A stretch of 64,000 nt of DNA from Paraglaciecola sp. L3A3. GTDB taxonomy: Bacteria; Pseudomonadota; Gammaproteobacteria; Enterobacterales; Alteromonadaceae. The number at the start of each line of letters is the position of its first letter. Position 1 is the stretch's first letter. This document shows, piece by piece, positions 1 to 10,600 of this stretch. The stretch lies in NCBI RefSeq assembly GCF_009796765.1, contig NZ_CP047023.1, forward strand, positions 4,447,501 through 4,511,500, written 5' to 3'. A program made the translations under genes and the position numbers. The notes beneath the pieces are model-generated. The model was not told where the DNA came from. It saw only the letters and a list, made by a program, of their open reading frames with translations, and made no database searches.

Positions 1-1589
1 AATGGATTTTCCTCAGTAATAGGAAAATAAGGCAATGGTTTATCACCACCAACATCGAGTGTACGCATAGTGAAAGGTTTATTCGGTTCAGCGATTAACA
101 ACTCACGGTATAAGTCAGCTTGCTCTTGTTCGGTTGGAAAACGCTCGCGCATCATAAATGGAATTTCAGTTCTAAATAAGCCAACACCATCAGAATCAGG
201 GTTGTTGTTACTTTCAGATTCTAATGACAAACCTGCATTGACAAATAAACTAATTTGACAATTGTCTGTAGTAACTGCAGGTAAGCTGTCTACTGCATGA
301 ATGCGTTCTGATAATAGCTGCTCTTCTAGAACCAGTTGTTCAAATTCACGTCGGATAGTGAGGTTGGGCGATACAATCACATCACCGGTATAACCATCGA
401 GCAAAATTTCTTTTTCGTTCAATAAATTGATAGGGATATTAGTCACCCCCATTACGGCAGGTACGCCCATTGCCCTAGCCATAATTGCCGCATGAGAGTT
501 ATTTGAGCCGCGCATAGATACTATGCCCACTAACTTTTCACTTGGGAATTCTGCCAGCATAGCCGCTGTGACTTCTTCAGCAATAAGAATCGAATGTTGT
601 GGCGGTTCGCGCTTAATGGTGACCCCAGAAGTAATGCCTAGGATATTCGCCAGCACCCGGTTACCCATGTCTTCAACATCAACCGCGCGCTCTCGCATGT
701 AGGGGTCATTCATAGATTGAAATTGACGTACATACCCCTCTACCACCATCTTCAGTGATGTAGGAGCATCCCAACCCTCTTTGATTTTCTTTTCGACTTC
801 ACGACCTAAACTATTGGCGTCTAACAAATGGTGATATAGCTCAAAGATGGCTCTAACATCATCAGGCACTTCGTTTTGCATACGCTCAGACAATACAGCC
901 ATATCATCTTGGGTTTGTTTTACAGCTTGACGATAGTTTGCAATTTGAGTTTCGCTGTCGTCACTACGCTTGTGAGTATGATTGTGCAGACTGACCAATA
1001 AATTTAATAAATAACCTGTACCACTTGCAAGCCCTGATGAACCTGGCACACCACGTAATGACTTTTGCCAATCTTTTGGCACATTTTCAGTTAATGAATT
1101 AATAGACCCCCGAGCTTTAGCATTGGCTATTTCCACAGCCAATTGCATAGCCAAAGTGACTAAAAAGGCTTCTTCATCTTCACTGAAGCGTCTTTTTTCT
1201 CGCTGCTGTAACGTTAACACCCCCAAAACTTTACGTTGATGAATAATCGGCGCACCTAAGAATGCGTGATAAAGGTCTTCTTGGACTTCAGGATAATGTT
1301 TAAAGCGAGGGTGACTTTGTGCGTCACTAATGTTGATTGGTTCTTCTCGTTGGCCTATCAGACCAATCAAGCCTTCTGAGAAGCCAATAGATACACGTCC
1401 AACAGCTTCAGTAGCTAAACCATTAGTGGCTGTTAAGGTAAAATGCTGTTGGTCGTAATCAGCAAGATAAATACTACATGAGTCAACGCCTAGGGCTTCG
1501 ATTAAGCGATTTGCCAGACAGTTTAATGCATCATCCAATACTGGAATTTGATTCACTTCCTGAACAATACGTTTAAGCGTAGTTAACAT
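1..1589 (-). CDS. ptsP: PTS-Ntr enzyme I PtsP (3' part cut by window edge)
   Basis: Phosphoenolpyruvate-protein phosphotransferase of the nitrogen PTS, which passes phosphate from PEP to NPr. The reverse strand reads MLTTLKRIVQEVNQIPVLDD from the ATG at 1589 and stays open to base 1, giving about 529 residues of the roughly 750 usual for PtsP. The N-terminal 160 residues form a GAF domain (nitrogen-sensing in PtsP), followed by the PEP-utiliser N domain, the swivelling phospho-His domain with the motif SMRGSNNSHAAIMARAMG (the His after NNS is the phosphorylated residue), and the start of the PEP-binding barrel (TMRTLDVGGDKPLPYF). The gene starts 22 bases after the rppH stop, so the two form an operon as in Escherichia coli. 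The C-terminal third lies outside the window. Confidence 0.95.
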   Translation of the reverse strand, partial: MLTTLKRIVQEVNQIPVLDDALNCLANRLIEALGVDSCSIYLADYDQQHFTLTATNGLATEAVGRVSIGFSEGLIGLIGQREEPINISDAQSHPRFKHYPEVQEDLYHAFLGAPIIHQRKVLGVLTLQQREKRRFSEDEEAFLVTLAMQLAVEIANAKARGSINSLTENVPKDWQKSLRGVPGSSGLASGTGYLLNLLVSLHNHTHKRSDDSETQIANYRQAVKQTQDDMAVLSERMQNEVPDDVRAIFELYHHLLDANSLGREVEKKIKEGWDAPTSLKMVVEGYVRQFQSMNDPYMRERAVDVEDMGNRVLANILGITSGVTIKREPPQHSILIAEEVTAAMLAEFPSEKLVGIVSMRGSNNSHAAIMARAMGVPAVMGVTNIPINLLNEKEILLDGYTGDVIVSPNLTIRREFEQLVLEEQLLSERIHAVDSLPAVTTDNCQISLFVNAGLSLESESNNNPDSDGVGLFRTEIPFMMRERFPTEQEQADLYRELLIAEPNKPFTMRTLDVGGDKPLPYFPITEENP

Positions 1590-1611
1590 ATACCCTTTTC
1601 ACCTTGTAATA

Positions 1612-2142
1612 TTAAGTCTTACGACGACGCTTGGATTTATTTGATTGCCCTTGAGTATTCGGGGCATTATCTGGCATGGCTGTTGAAGAAAATTCTTTCA
1701 TTACACGCCTGTATACATCTTTTTTAAACGACACAACGTTTCGTACGGGATACCAAAAGCTAACCCAACGCCAATTATCGAATTCAGGATGATTAGACTG
1801 CAACAGATCGACATCGTCTTCATTACAAGTTAATTGCAATAAAAACCATTTCTGTTTTTGGCCAATACATACAGGATTACTGCCTTGACGAACTAATCGT
1901 TTAGGTAGTTTATAGCGCAACCAATTTTTGGTCACAGACAATATTTTTACATGTTCCGGCCGCAAGCCCACTTCTTCGTGAAGCTCACGATACATAGTTT
2001 GCTCAGCAGTTTCACCTTCATCAATTCCGCCCTGCGGAAACTGCCAAGAATGTTGCCCATAACGTCTAGCCCAAAAAACTTGACCTATCTCATTACAAAT
2101 CACTATGCCAACGTTGGCGCGGAATCCTTCGGCATCAATCAC
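1612..2142 (-). CDS. rppH: RNA pyrophosphohydrolase RppH
   Basis: Nudix hydrolase that removes pyrophosphate from the 5' end of mRNA and so triggers RNase E-dependent decay in the cytoplasm. The 176 residues begin [14 protein letters not shown], as in the family. The Nudix box lies at residues 38-60 ([20 protein letters not shown] with VGL after it), with the metal-binding glutamates at 53, 56 and 57. The C-terminal tail is basic (SKRRRKT). The gene is followed 22 bases later by ptsP, which is the conserved rppH-ptsP order. mutH starts divergently 99 bases upstream. Confidence 0.96.
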   Translation of the reverse strand: MIDAEGFRANVGIVICNEIGQVFWARRYGQHSWQFPQGGIDEGETAEQTMYRELHEEVGLRPEHVKILSVTKNWLRYKLPKRLVRQGSNPVCIGQKQKWFLLQLTCNEDDVDLLQSNHPEFDNWRWVSFWYPVRNVVSFKKDVYRRVMKEFSSTAMPDNAPNTQGQSNKSKRRRKT

Positions 2143-2241
2143 TTAGACTCCCGAGAACTCAATTCTTTTAATGTACTGCATTCTTCCATAAACTAGCGAT
2201 CATGCAAAGCAATAAAAAACATAAGACACAGCCTGTACCTA

Positions 2242-2928
2242 ATGAAACAATATATTTTTCCAAGTAGCGAGCCAAAAACGGCTGAACAACTTATGTCTAG
2301 AGCCGAAAGATTAGCAGGATTGACTTTGGGGGAGCTGGCCGACTTCAATAAAATTAAAGTCCCGACAAACTTTAAACGAGAAAAAGGCTGGAGCGGACAG
2401 CTGATAGAACTTTGTCTCGGCGCCACTGCAGGCTCTAAATCACAACAAGATTTTGCCAAGCTCGGAATTGAATTAAAAACCATTCCTATAGATGAAAACT
2501 GCCGCCCGCTGGAAACTACCTATGTGTGTTACGCGCCTTTATTAGATATTGCTGGTGTAGAATGGCATACCAGTAATGTACGCAATAAGATCCAACAGGT
2601 GTTATGGGTCCCAATCGATGGCAGACGAGACATACCGCCAAAAGATAGGTGTATCGCTACCCCATTTTTATGGACACCCAGTCCCGAGCAAGACAACCAA
2701 CTGCGTATGGATTGGGAAGAATTAATGGAAATGATATCCCTAGGCGAGATAGAAAAAATTACAGCTAAACATGGTCAATATCTACAAATACGACCAAAAG
2801 CTGCGGATGGCTCTGCGTTAACCGATGCAATAGGAAAAAATGGCCATAAAATAAAAACTAGACCAAGAGGTTTTTACTTACGTAAAGAATTTACTTCTCA
2901 GCTGTTAGCTGATTATTTTGGGGTGTAG
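2242..2928 (+). CDS. mutH: DNA mismatch repair endonuclease MutH
   Basis: Methyl-directed mismatch repair nuclease that nicks the unmethylated strand at hemimethylated GATC after activation by MutL. The 228-residue length matches the family. The catalytic D-x(n)-E-x-K signature is complete at D70, E77 and K79 ([13 protein letters not shown]), the same numbering as the E. coli enzyme. Divergent from rppH, as in many gammaproteobacteria. Its presence implies a Dam-methylating organism. Confidence 0.96.
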   Translation: MKQYIFPSSEPKTAEQLMSRAERLAGLTLGELADFNKIKVPTNFKREKGWSGQLIELCLGATAGSKSQQDFAKLGIELKTIPIDENCRPLETTYVCYAPLLDIAGVEWHTSNVRNKIQQVLWVPIDGRRDIPPKDRCIATPFLWTPSPEQDNQLRMDWEELMEMISLGEIEKITAKHGQYLQIRPKAADGSALTDAIGKNGHKIKTRPRGFYLRKEFTSQLLADYFGV

Positions 2929-3374
2929 ATGGAAGGCAGAATGTTGCAGCCTAAGTAACCTGAATACTGGATAAGCCGAACCTCTCGATAACGCTCTTTT
3001 TGTGCCTAGTGGCGTTGGGCTACCTCTACCTAGCCGCGTTGGAGGAGAGTCTAGCAATAACACGTTATTAGCAGGGGCTGTTAATCTTTGGTGATTGCTT
3101 TTGCAGCGAATTGTGCGGTATTTATACAATAAAGCACGAATGTAATGTAGTTGTTCTACCTTAATGAGTGATGAAGCAGTAGAAATGCCGCACAAACGCT
3201 GCCCGAAGGGTTCTGCCTAAACGCTTTTTACTCTTTGTTGCTGACTTTTGACTTAGCCCATCAGGTTAAGCATAATGGGGCAAAGATGAGCAGTGGCTAG
3301 ATTCGAGCTACGAGCAAAGAAAAGCAGTCGTTAACGTCGAGGTGCAATATTATTGATTTAAAAGGCGAATCACT
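2929..3374. other. Intergenic region between mutH and the DUF1272 gene
   Basis: No gene is supported here. The first 150 bases hold a reverse-orientation copy of repeat family A, listed separately. The rest (3080-3374) is AT-rich with no convincing open frame. A 96-codon minus-strand frame at 2905-3195 runs through the repeat and overlaps the mutH end, so it is not taken as a gene. Confidence 0.6.
2955..3075 (-). repeat. Interspersed repeat family A, copy 1 (minus orientation)
   Basis: The reverse complement of this stretch matches the copies at 40290-40382 and 42498-42588. The shared blocks are TAACGTGTTATTGCTAGAC, AAAAGAGCGTTATCGAGAGG, TTCGGCTTA and a palindromic end resembling CCAGTATTCAGGTTA. 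This copy is longer than the others because the CCAACGCnnCTAG block is present twice in slightly different form, with about 20 extra bases. Confidence 0.75.
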
Positions 3375-3683
3375 CTATCTATCTTTCGCTGAAATACCTT
3401 TAATCGGATGAGTAAAATCGGCAATTTCCGCCTTAGTATAGCTAGTATTTATCCGTTTAGTTGATGCGGGTTGCTCCTGTAAAGAGACTCCGGCTCGATA
3501 AGCAGTTTTAGGTCGAATTGGGCGAGGACAAAAACCTCCCGCACAGTTAGGGCAAACATTACCTAGCATATTGTCAACGCAGTCTTTGCAGAAAGTACAT
3601 TCGTAAGTACAAATATAAGCTTCAGTCGAAGAGGCAGGAAGATCTTTATCACACCCTTCACAATTAGGTCGTAATTCAAGCAT
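3375..3683 (-). CDS. DUF1272 domain-containing protein
   Basis: Small Cys-rich protein of 102 residues. Residues 1-58 match the DUF1272 pattern: MLELRPNCEGCDKDLP, then pairs of cysteines in CTYECTFCKDC and CPNCAGGFCPRP that look like a double zinc-ribbon or treble-clef metal site. The last 45 residues are polar and not conserved in my recollection of the family. No function is established for DUF1272. It stands alone, with a Shine-Dalgarno-like GGAG upstream on the minus strand (AAGGAGTTACTT before the ATG). Confidence 0.85.
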   Translation of the reverse strand: MLELRPNCEGCDKDLPASSTEAYICTYECTFCKDCVDNMLGNVCPNCAGGFCPRPIRPKTAYRAGVSLQEQPASTKRINTSYTKAEIADFTHPIKGISAKDR

Positions 3684-3878
3684 AAGTAACTCCTTACAAT
3701 AAAAATACTGTTACCAATAACACTGCGCTTTAATCGAAAATACAAATAAAACAGCGGCTAAATATAAATACCGAGCTTAAAACAAAAAATCGCTCCCTGC
3801 TAACTATATGCAGAAATAACAAGATGCCCCATAAACCAGCAAACCTAGTTTTATGAAATAGAAAGCCAAATATTGATT

Positions 3879-4553
3879 TTAATCTCCGCCGCCACAGCCT
3901 CCTCCACCACTATCGCCTGCACAGCCACCATCTCCCGCACTACCGGCACAACCAGAAGAGCAACCGATATGACTACCACAGAATCCAGTTGCTGAACTTC
4001 CAGTACCGTTATTGGAAGACGTTGACCTCATACAATTCAGCTCATATAAAAAACCATCCTCAATATTTAATCTGCCATCTAAAGCAAAAATAAGCGGCAA
4101 ACGCTTAGGTTTAAAAGGATTTATTTGCTCTCTATGACAACTGATCCGCCATGCTTTTTTTATACCCAACTGTGCCCTACTTTCAGATTTCATGGCTTCA
4201 GCAGGGGTATGATGAACAAAATGTCCCACTGCCTTCGAACAGAATTGAGCATATTCTTTGGTAAAAAGAATAAACTCATGCCAAGCGACATCAACAACTT
4301 GAGATGGCATTGCCACCATTTCACTACGGGATAATGAAATTAAATGAAAATAATCTCTTAATCCTCGTAGTACTTGTTCCAAATCTGAATGATGCAAGTG
4401 TGGATATATTTGCGACACCTTATTTTTAATAGAGTGAGGAAACTCATAAGCATTAATAAATGAAGAGCGTTTTTTCATCAATGCTTTTCGATATATAACA
4501 ATCGAGATAATCAACACGAAAAAAATGAAAACAACAAGTACAGACACATCCAT
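3879..4553 (-). CDS. Membrane-anchored glycine-rich-domain (GRDP/DUF1399-like) protein
   Basis: The 224-residue protein has one N-terminal membrane helix (residues 4-20, VSVLVVFIFFVLIISIV). A soluble part follows, containing VVDVAWHEFILFTKEYAQFC, the hallmark of the glycine-rich-domain-protein family (PF07173-like). The tail, from about residue 175, is almost only Gly, Ser, Cys, Ala and Asp, ending GGGGCGGGD. Such Gly/Cys tails after a membrane anchor are seen in uncharacterised bacterial proteins. No enzymatic residues are recognisable. It is not linked in an operon with its neighbours. Function unknown. Confidence 0.75.
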   Translation of the reverse strand: MDVSVLVVFIFFVLIISIVIYRKALMKKRSSFINAYEFPHSIKNKVSQIYPHLHHSDLEQVLRGLRDYFHLISLSRSEMVAMPSQVVDVAWHEFILFTKEYAQFCSKAVGHFVHHTPAEAMKSESRAQLGIKKAWRISCHREQINPFKPKRLPLIFALDGRLNIEDGFLYELNCMRSTSSNNGTGSSATGFCGSHIGCSSGCAGSAGDGGCAGDSGGGGCGGGD

Positions 4554-5296
4554 ATTTTATATCCTATCAATACCACAAGGCATAATCTGAGTTTATTCCT
4601 TAGCCCAACCGCAGTTGAAAACCGAGTCACAGGTGAATTAATTTTCTTGTTCTGGGGTTGGTTAAGTCACTGTATAACATTAAACAGTATCGAAACGATA
4701 GATTCGAGATGCTAGGCAAAGAAAAGCAGCAACCAACAGATAAATTCCAATAAAAAAAATAAAGGCAAAAGCAAAAAACGTTACCACGGAAATTCACAGA
4801 AATTAACAAAGTGGCTTCGCCGAACAGACAATGAACCAAGGCTATTCCCCTTATAACTGGCGCTTTAAAAAGGAAATACAAAGCAGCGGTTAGTTACCAA
4901 TTTCGAACTAGAAAATTAAAGACAAAAGCATGCCTGTCTGCAACCGAAACTCAAATATAATCGGATCTGCCCTTCCCCATAAATCAAAAAAACAACACCT
5001 GAAAAAATAGACCAAAATATTGATTTTATTAACTATTTCGTCTTTGTTAAAGTAAGAAATAGCACAATTTTTTGTATCAAAAACGAGTAACATAGCTATC
5101 AAAGATAAGCCTAAATTGACTGCTATTTTATGAATTTTAGTGAAGATATGCGTAACAAAGTTAAATCTTATCTATGAGAAAAAACACTACCAATAATCGT
5201 AACCAGATACCCGTTAATAATAAATATTATTATAACTAAATAACGCTACTCTTAACTTCCAATTTACTCTTACATTGAATGGTTAAAAATAATTTT
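4554..5296. other. Intergenic region upstream of the lipoprotein gene
   Basis: About 740 AT-rich bases without a supported gene. The minus-strand frames at 4627-4881 and 4908-5102 have no signal, family resemblance or ribosome-binding site. At 5018-5034, on the minus strand, there is a TAAAATCAATATT block like the core of repeat family B. At 4811-4823 there is a degenerate GTGGC-TTC-GCCGA element similar to one unit of the hairpin array at 32.5 kb. The last 80 bases are very AT-rich and may hold the promoter of the next gene. Confidence 0.5.
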
Positions 5297-6532
5297 ATGA
5301 AAAGAACCTTATCTACATATAGTTTATTGTTCGTTATTATACAGACACTCACAGCCTGTACCGATACAACTAAAGCCCCAAAGGTCGCTAGAGAAGCAAA
5401 AACACTAAGTGCCGATATTATTGAATTATCCGCGATACAAGACTTTGCAGATTTAGCTGACACAGCAACAGATGATTATGTGCCGTCATACATAGACCAC
5501 AATACCAATAGCCGGGCGGTGGATGCCGCTATTTATAAAGACAAATTTTCAGCGGCACACACTACATTTACCGGTGCCTATGGTATTTATACCGCAACCC
5601 TCACAGCCTTAACTGAAATTGACGGAGAGAGTCAATATAGTCTCAGTGTTGGAGATAAAAAACTAAGTCTTGCCACCAACCCGAGTAACCAAGAGGATTT
5701 TTCTGAAACTACTCACATCTGGTCAAATATCGAAATTTTTCATGGAGAAAAAATCACCGTTGAGTTCAACTCAGTGACCAACGGCAAGATCCCTGAAGAT
5801 GAAATCACTGCTTATTCAAGAGGCCGCTGGACAAAAGTTGAATTTAGCTGTGTAGCATTATGTGAGAACAACGCCAAGCAAAGTCAAACCGCATACGTTG
5901 AAAAGGATGGTGTACTCGTCATAGATTTAGCGAACACCTCTCCACCTAAAAATTGGCAAATAATTGAAAAAGACTCAAGCAACGAAAAGAGTTACATAAA
6001 ATGGATAGACAATGACTATTACGACTCTCCTGGAGTAGGTATTATCCCCCTAACCATTCAGATAAATAATCCTGGCCGTTATCGGTTTATCTGGAGTAAT
6101 TTAATCACCTTTGGTGAAGCAACCACAGATGCAAATGATAGCTGGCTAAAAATTATTTCACCGCATTTTTTCGCTAAAAACCAAGAAACTAATACAGTGG
6201 TTTGTCCAAAAGAACACAACAGCAATAACCATTGTAAAGGGCTCGAACCTGAAGGAGCAGGCAACAAAGGCTGGTTCAAAATATATCGTTTTGGCGGACC
6301 AGTAGATAGCTGGTTGTGGGCTACTGCCACCAATGACAATGATCCCCATAGTATTTTTGCAGACTTCCCACAAGCGGGTACCTACAGCCTATTAATATCT
6401 GGACGTTCTAAAGCCCACGCCATTAGTCGTTTGGTGCTATTCAGGCAAGATAATGAAAAGAACAATGTAAGCGAAGCACTGGCCACAAGTTTCGACTTAG
6501 CAAGCAGTAAAAAACGTAAACTTAGTCTTTAA
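5297..6532 (+). CDS. Putative lipoprotein with two beta-sandwich (CBM-like) regions
   Basis: I read a lipoprotein signal from the second Met: MKRTLSTYSLLFVIIQTLTAC, with lipobox LTAC. An in-frame ATG at 5279 would add six residues, and neither start has a clear ribosome-binding site. The mature part has a first beta-rich region (mature residues about 50-190). A second region (about 220-390) shows the patterns NPGRYRFIWSN, NDSWLKI, GWFKIYRFGG, AGTYSLLISGRSKAHAISR and LVLF. The RSKxHAIxRLVLF ending resembles the C-terminal sandwich of some GH115-type and other glycan-binding proteins. That assignment is an inference. It is single-cistron, with a strong hairpin terminator 43 bases after the stop. 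Confidence 0.7.
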   Translation: MKRTLSTYSLLFVIIQTLTACTDTTKAPKVAREAKTLSADIIELSAIQDFADLADTATDDYVPSYIDHNTNSRAVDAAIYKDKFSAAHTTFTGAYGIYTATLTALTEIDGESQYSLSVGDKKLSLATNPSNQEDFSETTHIWSNIEIFHGEKITVEFNSVTNGKIPEDEITAYSRGRWTKVEFSCVALCENNAKQSQTAYVEKDGVLVIDLANTSPPKNWQIIEKDSSNEKSYIKWIDNDYYDSPGVGIIPLTIQINNPGRYRFIWSNLITFGEATTDANDSWLKIISPHFFAKNQETNTVVCPKEHNSNNHCKGLEPEGAGNKGWFKIYRFGGPVDSWLWATATNDNDPHSIFADFPQAGTYSLLISGRSKAHAISRLVLFRQDNEKNNVSEALATSFDLASSKKRKLSL

Positions 6533-6574
6533 TACAAGGCTATCACCTAGCCACTATTGATTATGCAAACTCAG

Positions 6575-6613
6575 CACAATTGTCAGTATTAGCGACTGAC
6601 AATTGTGGCTTTT
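6575..6613 (+). terminator. Hairpin terminator of the lipoprotein gene
   Basis: Perfect 13-bp inverted repeat CACAATTGTCAGT / ACTGACAATTGTG with a 7-base loop, followed by GCTTTTA. It lies 43 bases past the stop at 6532. The T-run is short, so the same dyad could also be a protein-binding site. Confidence 0.65.
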
Positions 6614-6618
6614 ACCTG

Positions 6619-6677
6619 TTATACCAACGCCAATAAATAAATGTAAACGCAGCGAAAACTTGATGGGATTGGTATAA
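6619..6677. repeat. Repeat family C element with terminal TTATACCAA inverted repeats
   Basis: The element begins TTATACCAA and ends TTGGTATAA, a perfect 9-bp inverted repeat. Its interior (AATAAATAAATGTAAACGCAG then CGA) parallels the copy near 37725. A truncated relative lies near 48507. Such TATACCAAT elements look like small non-coding repeats. Confidence 0.55.
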
Positions 6678-6686
6678 ATTATATTT

Positions 6687-7361
6687 TTATAGATAAGCTT
6701 CGATGATTTGCTGCACTATGCTATCCATAGTATTTGCTTGAATGTCTGGCTTTAAATACAGCGCGTGGTAAGGAGCATTCGACCTATTAATGTAGGCTGC
6801 ATTTAGACCCACAGATAAAGCACCATGGGTATCCCAATCATGTGTTGCAACAAGACAAAGATTTTCTACCGGCTCTGCTAAAACCTTCGCCGCAAATCTA
6901 TAGGCATTGGGATTGGGTTTAAAACTTCCAGTTTCTTCGACAGATATAATTTCATCAAACAAACTTGTTAATCCAGCATTTTTTATTTGGCTAGAAATAA
7001 GGCTCAAGGATGAGTTAGAAAAAGCGACCGTTTTAAATCCATTTTCGCGTAATTTACTTAGCGCCCCCTTAATATCTGAATGTGCTTGTAAATTAGCAAA
7101 CGCACTTAATAGCTCAGTGCGTTTCGATTCAGATAATTTTAATTGGTAATTTGCCGCGACTGACTCAAGCATGACATCAGCGAGTTTAGCAAAATTTGTA
7201 TGCACATTTGTAACCACACAGACTGTTGAAGAATGTAGTAATTTCGAAAACCATAATGATAAAGCTTCTTCACTACCAAAAGCCTCAGTAAATTTTGGCT
7301 GCAAAGACTTCAAATTTAGAACTGTCTCGTTTATATCAAAAAGAATGACTTTATTTCTCAT
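6687..7361 (-). CDS. HAD-superfamily haloacid dehalogenase type II-like hydrolase
   Basis: The 224-residue protein has the four HAD motifs: FDINETVLNL with nucleophile D9, the Ser motif AFSNSS, the Lys in GSFKPNPNAY, and ATHDWDTHGA at the end. DxNET in motif I and HDWDxxGA in motif IV are typical of L-2-haloacid dehalogenases (type II) rather than phosphatases. The substrate cannot be read from sequence, and many relatives act on other small molecules. It stands alone, convergent with the lipoprotein gene. Confidence 0.85.
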   Translation of the reverse strand: MRNKVILFDINETVLNLKSLQPKFTEAFGSEEALSLWFSKLLHSSTVCVVTNVHTNFAKLADVMLESVAANYQLKLSESKRTELLSAFANLQAHSDIKGALSKLRENGFKTVAFSNSSLSLISSQIKNAGLTSLFDEIISVEETGSFKPNPNAYRFAAKVLAEPVENLCLVATHDWDTHGALSVGLNAAYINRSNAPYHALYLKPDIQANTMDSIVQQIIEAYL

Positions 7362-7663
7362 TTACAACTTTTCCTCATTTAAGGCCAGCAAATACAACAC
7401 AGGTATAAAGGCCGCAGATTTGGCAAGATCATTGTAAGTCATTAGCTTCGATAACCACAGATACTTGTTGGTAGACAGATAAAGGCAAAGACCAAAACAA
7501 CCATTCTCATCATCAATCACTAGCCGTTACCTCCCCCCATAAACCAACTAACTAAACGTTATAAAAATAGAGATTAAGACATTAATTTAATCAAGCTTGA
7601 TTATTTTTATTACAATTAGTGTACCTACGATTCTTTTGTCATTTATCAACTCATGTGGACATA
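7362..7663. other. Intergenic region between HAD and the large membrane protein
   Basis: About 300 bases. No gene, RNA or strong terminator is visible. Confidence 0.4.
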
Positions 7664-10600
7664 TTATTCCTTCGGCAAAATTTCTACCGAACGCAAACTC
7701 GATATATTTTGAATTAATAAGGGAACGACGCCAAGTACCGCAGCTAAAGTACTCAAGACAGAATCAAAGGCAATATTGGCGCTAAAAATAACCAAAATGA
7801 ATAGTATGGCTACCAACATAAATAGAGGTGCACGTAAATTGTGCCACAAACTAGTTCTCGTTTTATCTACCCATTCTTCTACTTGGCTGAGAGGCTCAGC
7901 CGTTAAAATAAATTGTCTAAAACTTTCATTTACTAAGTGCCATCCACTGTCTCGATAAATTAACCCCCGACGTTGTAGATGTCCTATAGCTTCAACATTG
8001 GCTGGATTGAGTTTAGCACCATGGGCTAATTGCAGCAGCGTAAGACGTTCGTCGGTGCAACACTGTTCCCAGCGTAAGCGATAAGCTGGGCGTGCATGGT
8101 GCACAAAAAACTCAACAATTTGTTGTGGCGACCAATAATCATTTAACTGCAAATCATCATCGCTAATAGGTTGTTTTAATTGCTCTGCTTGCTGCTGTAA
8201 TTTAATCGCTCGATGATAGGTAATAAATATCTCTTTAATTTGTTTTAGTTCAGGCCAATGGGTTGATTCGTGTATTAGCATCGATGTGGCATCCGGAGAT
8301 GTGGTTAGAGTGCTTTTTTTTCGCGCCACCCAATAATAGTGCATGTCATAATCACGTAATAATTGACTCCATTGCCACAATTCTCTTTTATCAGGCGCTT
8401 CTTTTACGTCATGAGCAGGGAAATTTTCAGCTTGGCTAAGAAGTAACATTGGTGACACTTCAGACACAATGATTAAATCAATTTTTTGTTGCTGTAGACG
8501 TTTAAGTACCGCCAAAGCTTGAGTGCGACTTTTACGCTTAAATAAATTTTGAGCAAGTCCTTGTAGAACAATGAGCGGGGTGTGTTCTTGGCCTTGAATT
8601 GTATCGATCTTTGGCAAATCTACCTGCCCATCAGCATCAGTCCAATCTTCTATATAGCTAATATTACCATCATGGATGGGAATTTTGTGAGCTCTGAAAG
8701 CACTTTCTAGGTCTAACTGACTTAATTGGCTAATAAATTGTAAGCGCATTTGGCCACTAATTTTTAACTCTTGTAAACGCTGCCAAATATATTCACTATG
8801 CTCAGATTCTGAGGGAGGTCTGAGGCGATAACTATCAAAAATATGCTCACCTAACAATTTACGACTAACTAAAAATAGACCGGCATAATATACCCCCATA
8901 ATCACTACAACTGTGATGATTAGTATTTGTGCCCAAAACGCCTTACTCGCCGCTTGCATAAAGCGATTAGGGTCGTATTGTAATAATTTTTTGTTACTAC
9001 TTTGGATGTTATTAGCAGCCTCAAATTGATATTCAGCGGCAACATGAGTTTTAAGCTTTAAATTTTTGATAATCGTTTTTAAAAAAGGATCGTTATCAGA
9101 GTAAATATTATTTGACTCTCTATCCACAATAGACAGCCAACTCTCTATATGCTTTGTATCTGGCGGGTTCACTCCTGGAAATAAATTGGCATGTTCAATT
9201 ACTGGTGAGACCGGAGGCAAACCTAACATGTCATTATTATTTTGTTTCAATAACTTTCTATAATGCTTAGCTTGTTGAGCCACTTTTTGCTGTTGTTCTT
9301 GTAAATATTGATTTTGAAAAGTGGCTTGGCCGGCAAGCATATAACCATTAACACTGTTAATTAAAATAACTGCTGGCACCATAGTAATTAAATATATATT
9401 TGCCGCTAGATACCAAAGGTAACCCATCGATACTCTTCGGTTTAACAATGCAAGACTAGTGTTCTTATTACTACTAAAGAAAAGTTTGTTTTGACTTTCC
9501 TTGGTCTTTTTCCACAATAACAATGAGGCCAGTATAAAAAATGTAACGCCGGCCCCTAAGTTCAGCCATTCAGTTGAATTTACTTGTGTGGAGCTATTAT
9601 TGTTTGCAGGTAAAAAACACATCACAAAACAAACAAACAACCCGCATGCAAAAGGAATAAAAAAGGGAGTTCTAAATAAAATACTCGGCTGCGGTAGGAA
9701 GCGCTTAACAAGCGCTTTAAAAGCTAATCTTTTTTCATGTAAAGCAATGGGAACAAGTCTATATTGCAAGACGACTAGGATCAGACTCAAAGTAAAAAAG
9801 AAAAAAGCTAAGCGAGGTAGAACGTTATTGAGCACCCCCATACTTAATAATTGCATGATACAGGCAGACCATATCCATAGGGCAAGCCATTTGTACCTAA
9901 TGCGAAAAGCTAATGGTCGGTTGTCGTCATGTTGATAATGAAGAATCCGAGCCCATAATCCTTGAAGGCTCAAATAGCGGCTGAGTAACACCAAAGGGAT
10001 AAGCAACAATAGGTATAAAATCACAGCAAGAAATACCAATAACATATTTACTTGCGAGGCTTCCTCTTGATTATAAAAAACCACCAAGCCCCACTCAGGT
10101 ATATCTTTATGTAACTTCCCAAGAGTCACATTATGTGGAGCATGGCGATATTCCAGTTCTAAATTAGTTGGTTTATCTACGTTTAAATCTGTTAAGTGCT
10201 GCATAGTAGTGAGTAATTGTAAATTGTGCGCATTTTCGGCAAAAAAGTTTTCTACTAAACTACGCTCCTCATTGCTGTGGTATAAAACCTGACCTTGTTG
10301 ATCAATCACCGCAAACCCGAAGTTATTAGGTAAAATACGCTGATTTAAACTAGTTAATGAAGTACCAATTGAACTTAAGTACTCTGTATTTTTACTATTA
10401 ACTTTACTATCAAATTGGTGCTTAAAAACTAACTGGCTATTAAAACGGGCGTCATGAATATTGCGGATTCGTTGAATGAAAAATGGCTTATCTTTATCTT
10501 TTGTTTCTCCTTCCCAGTTCCAAAGCGGGCCATGCCAACCCCGTTGAAAGTATTCACGTCCCTTTAAATCAACTAGTTTTGTGTTGTATAGGGCTTTATG

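Noticed and set aside
9501..9935. 144-codon plus-strand ORF inside the large membrane protein gene
   Set aside because: It is an opposite-strand shadow of a long, well-formed coding region with no family signal or ribosome-binding site.
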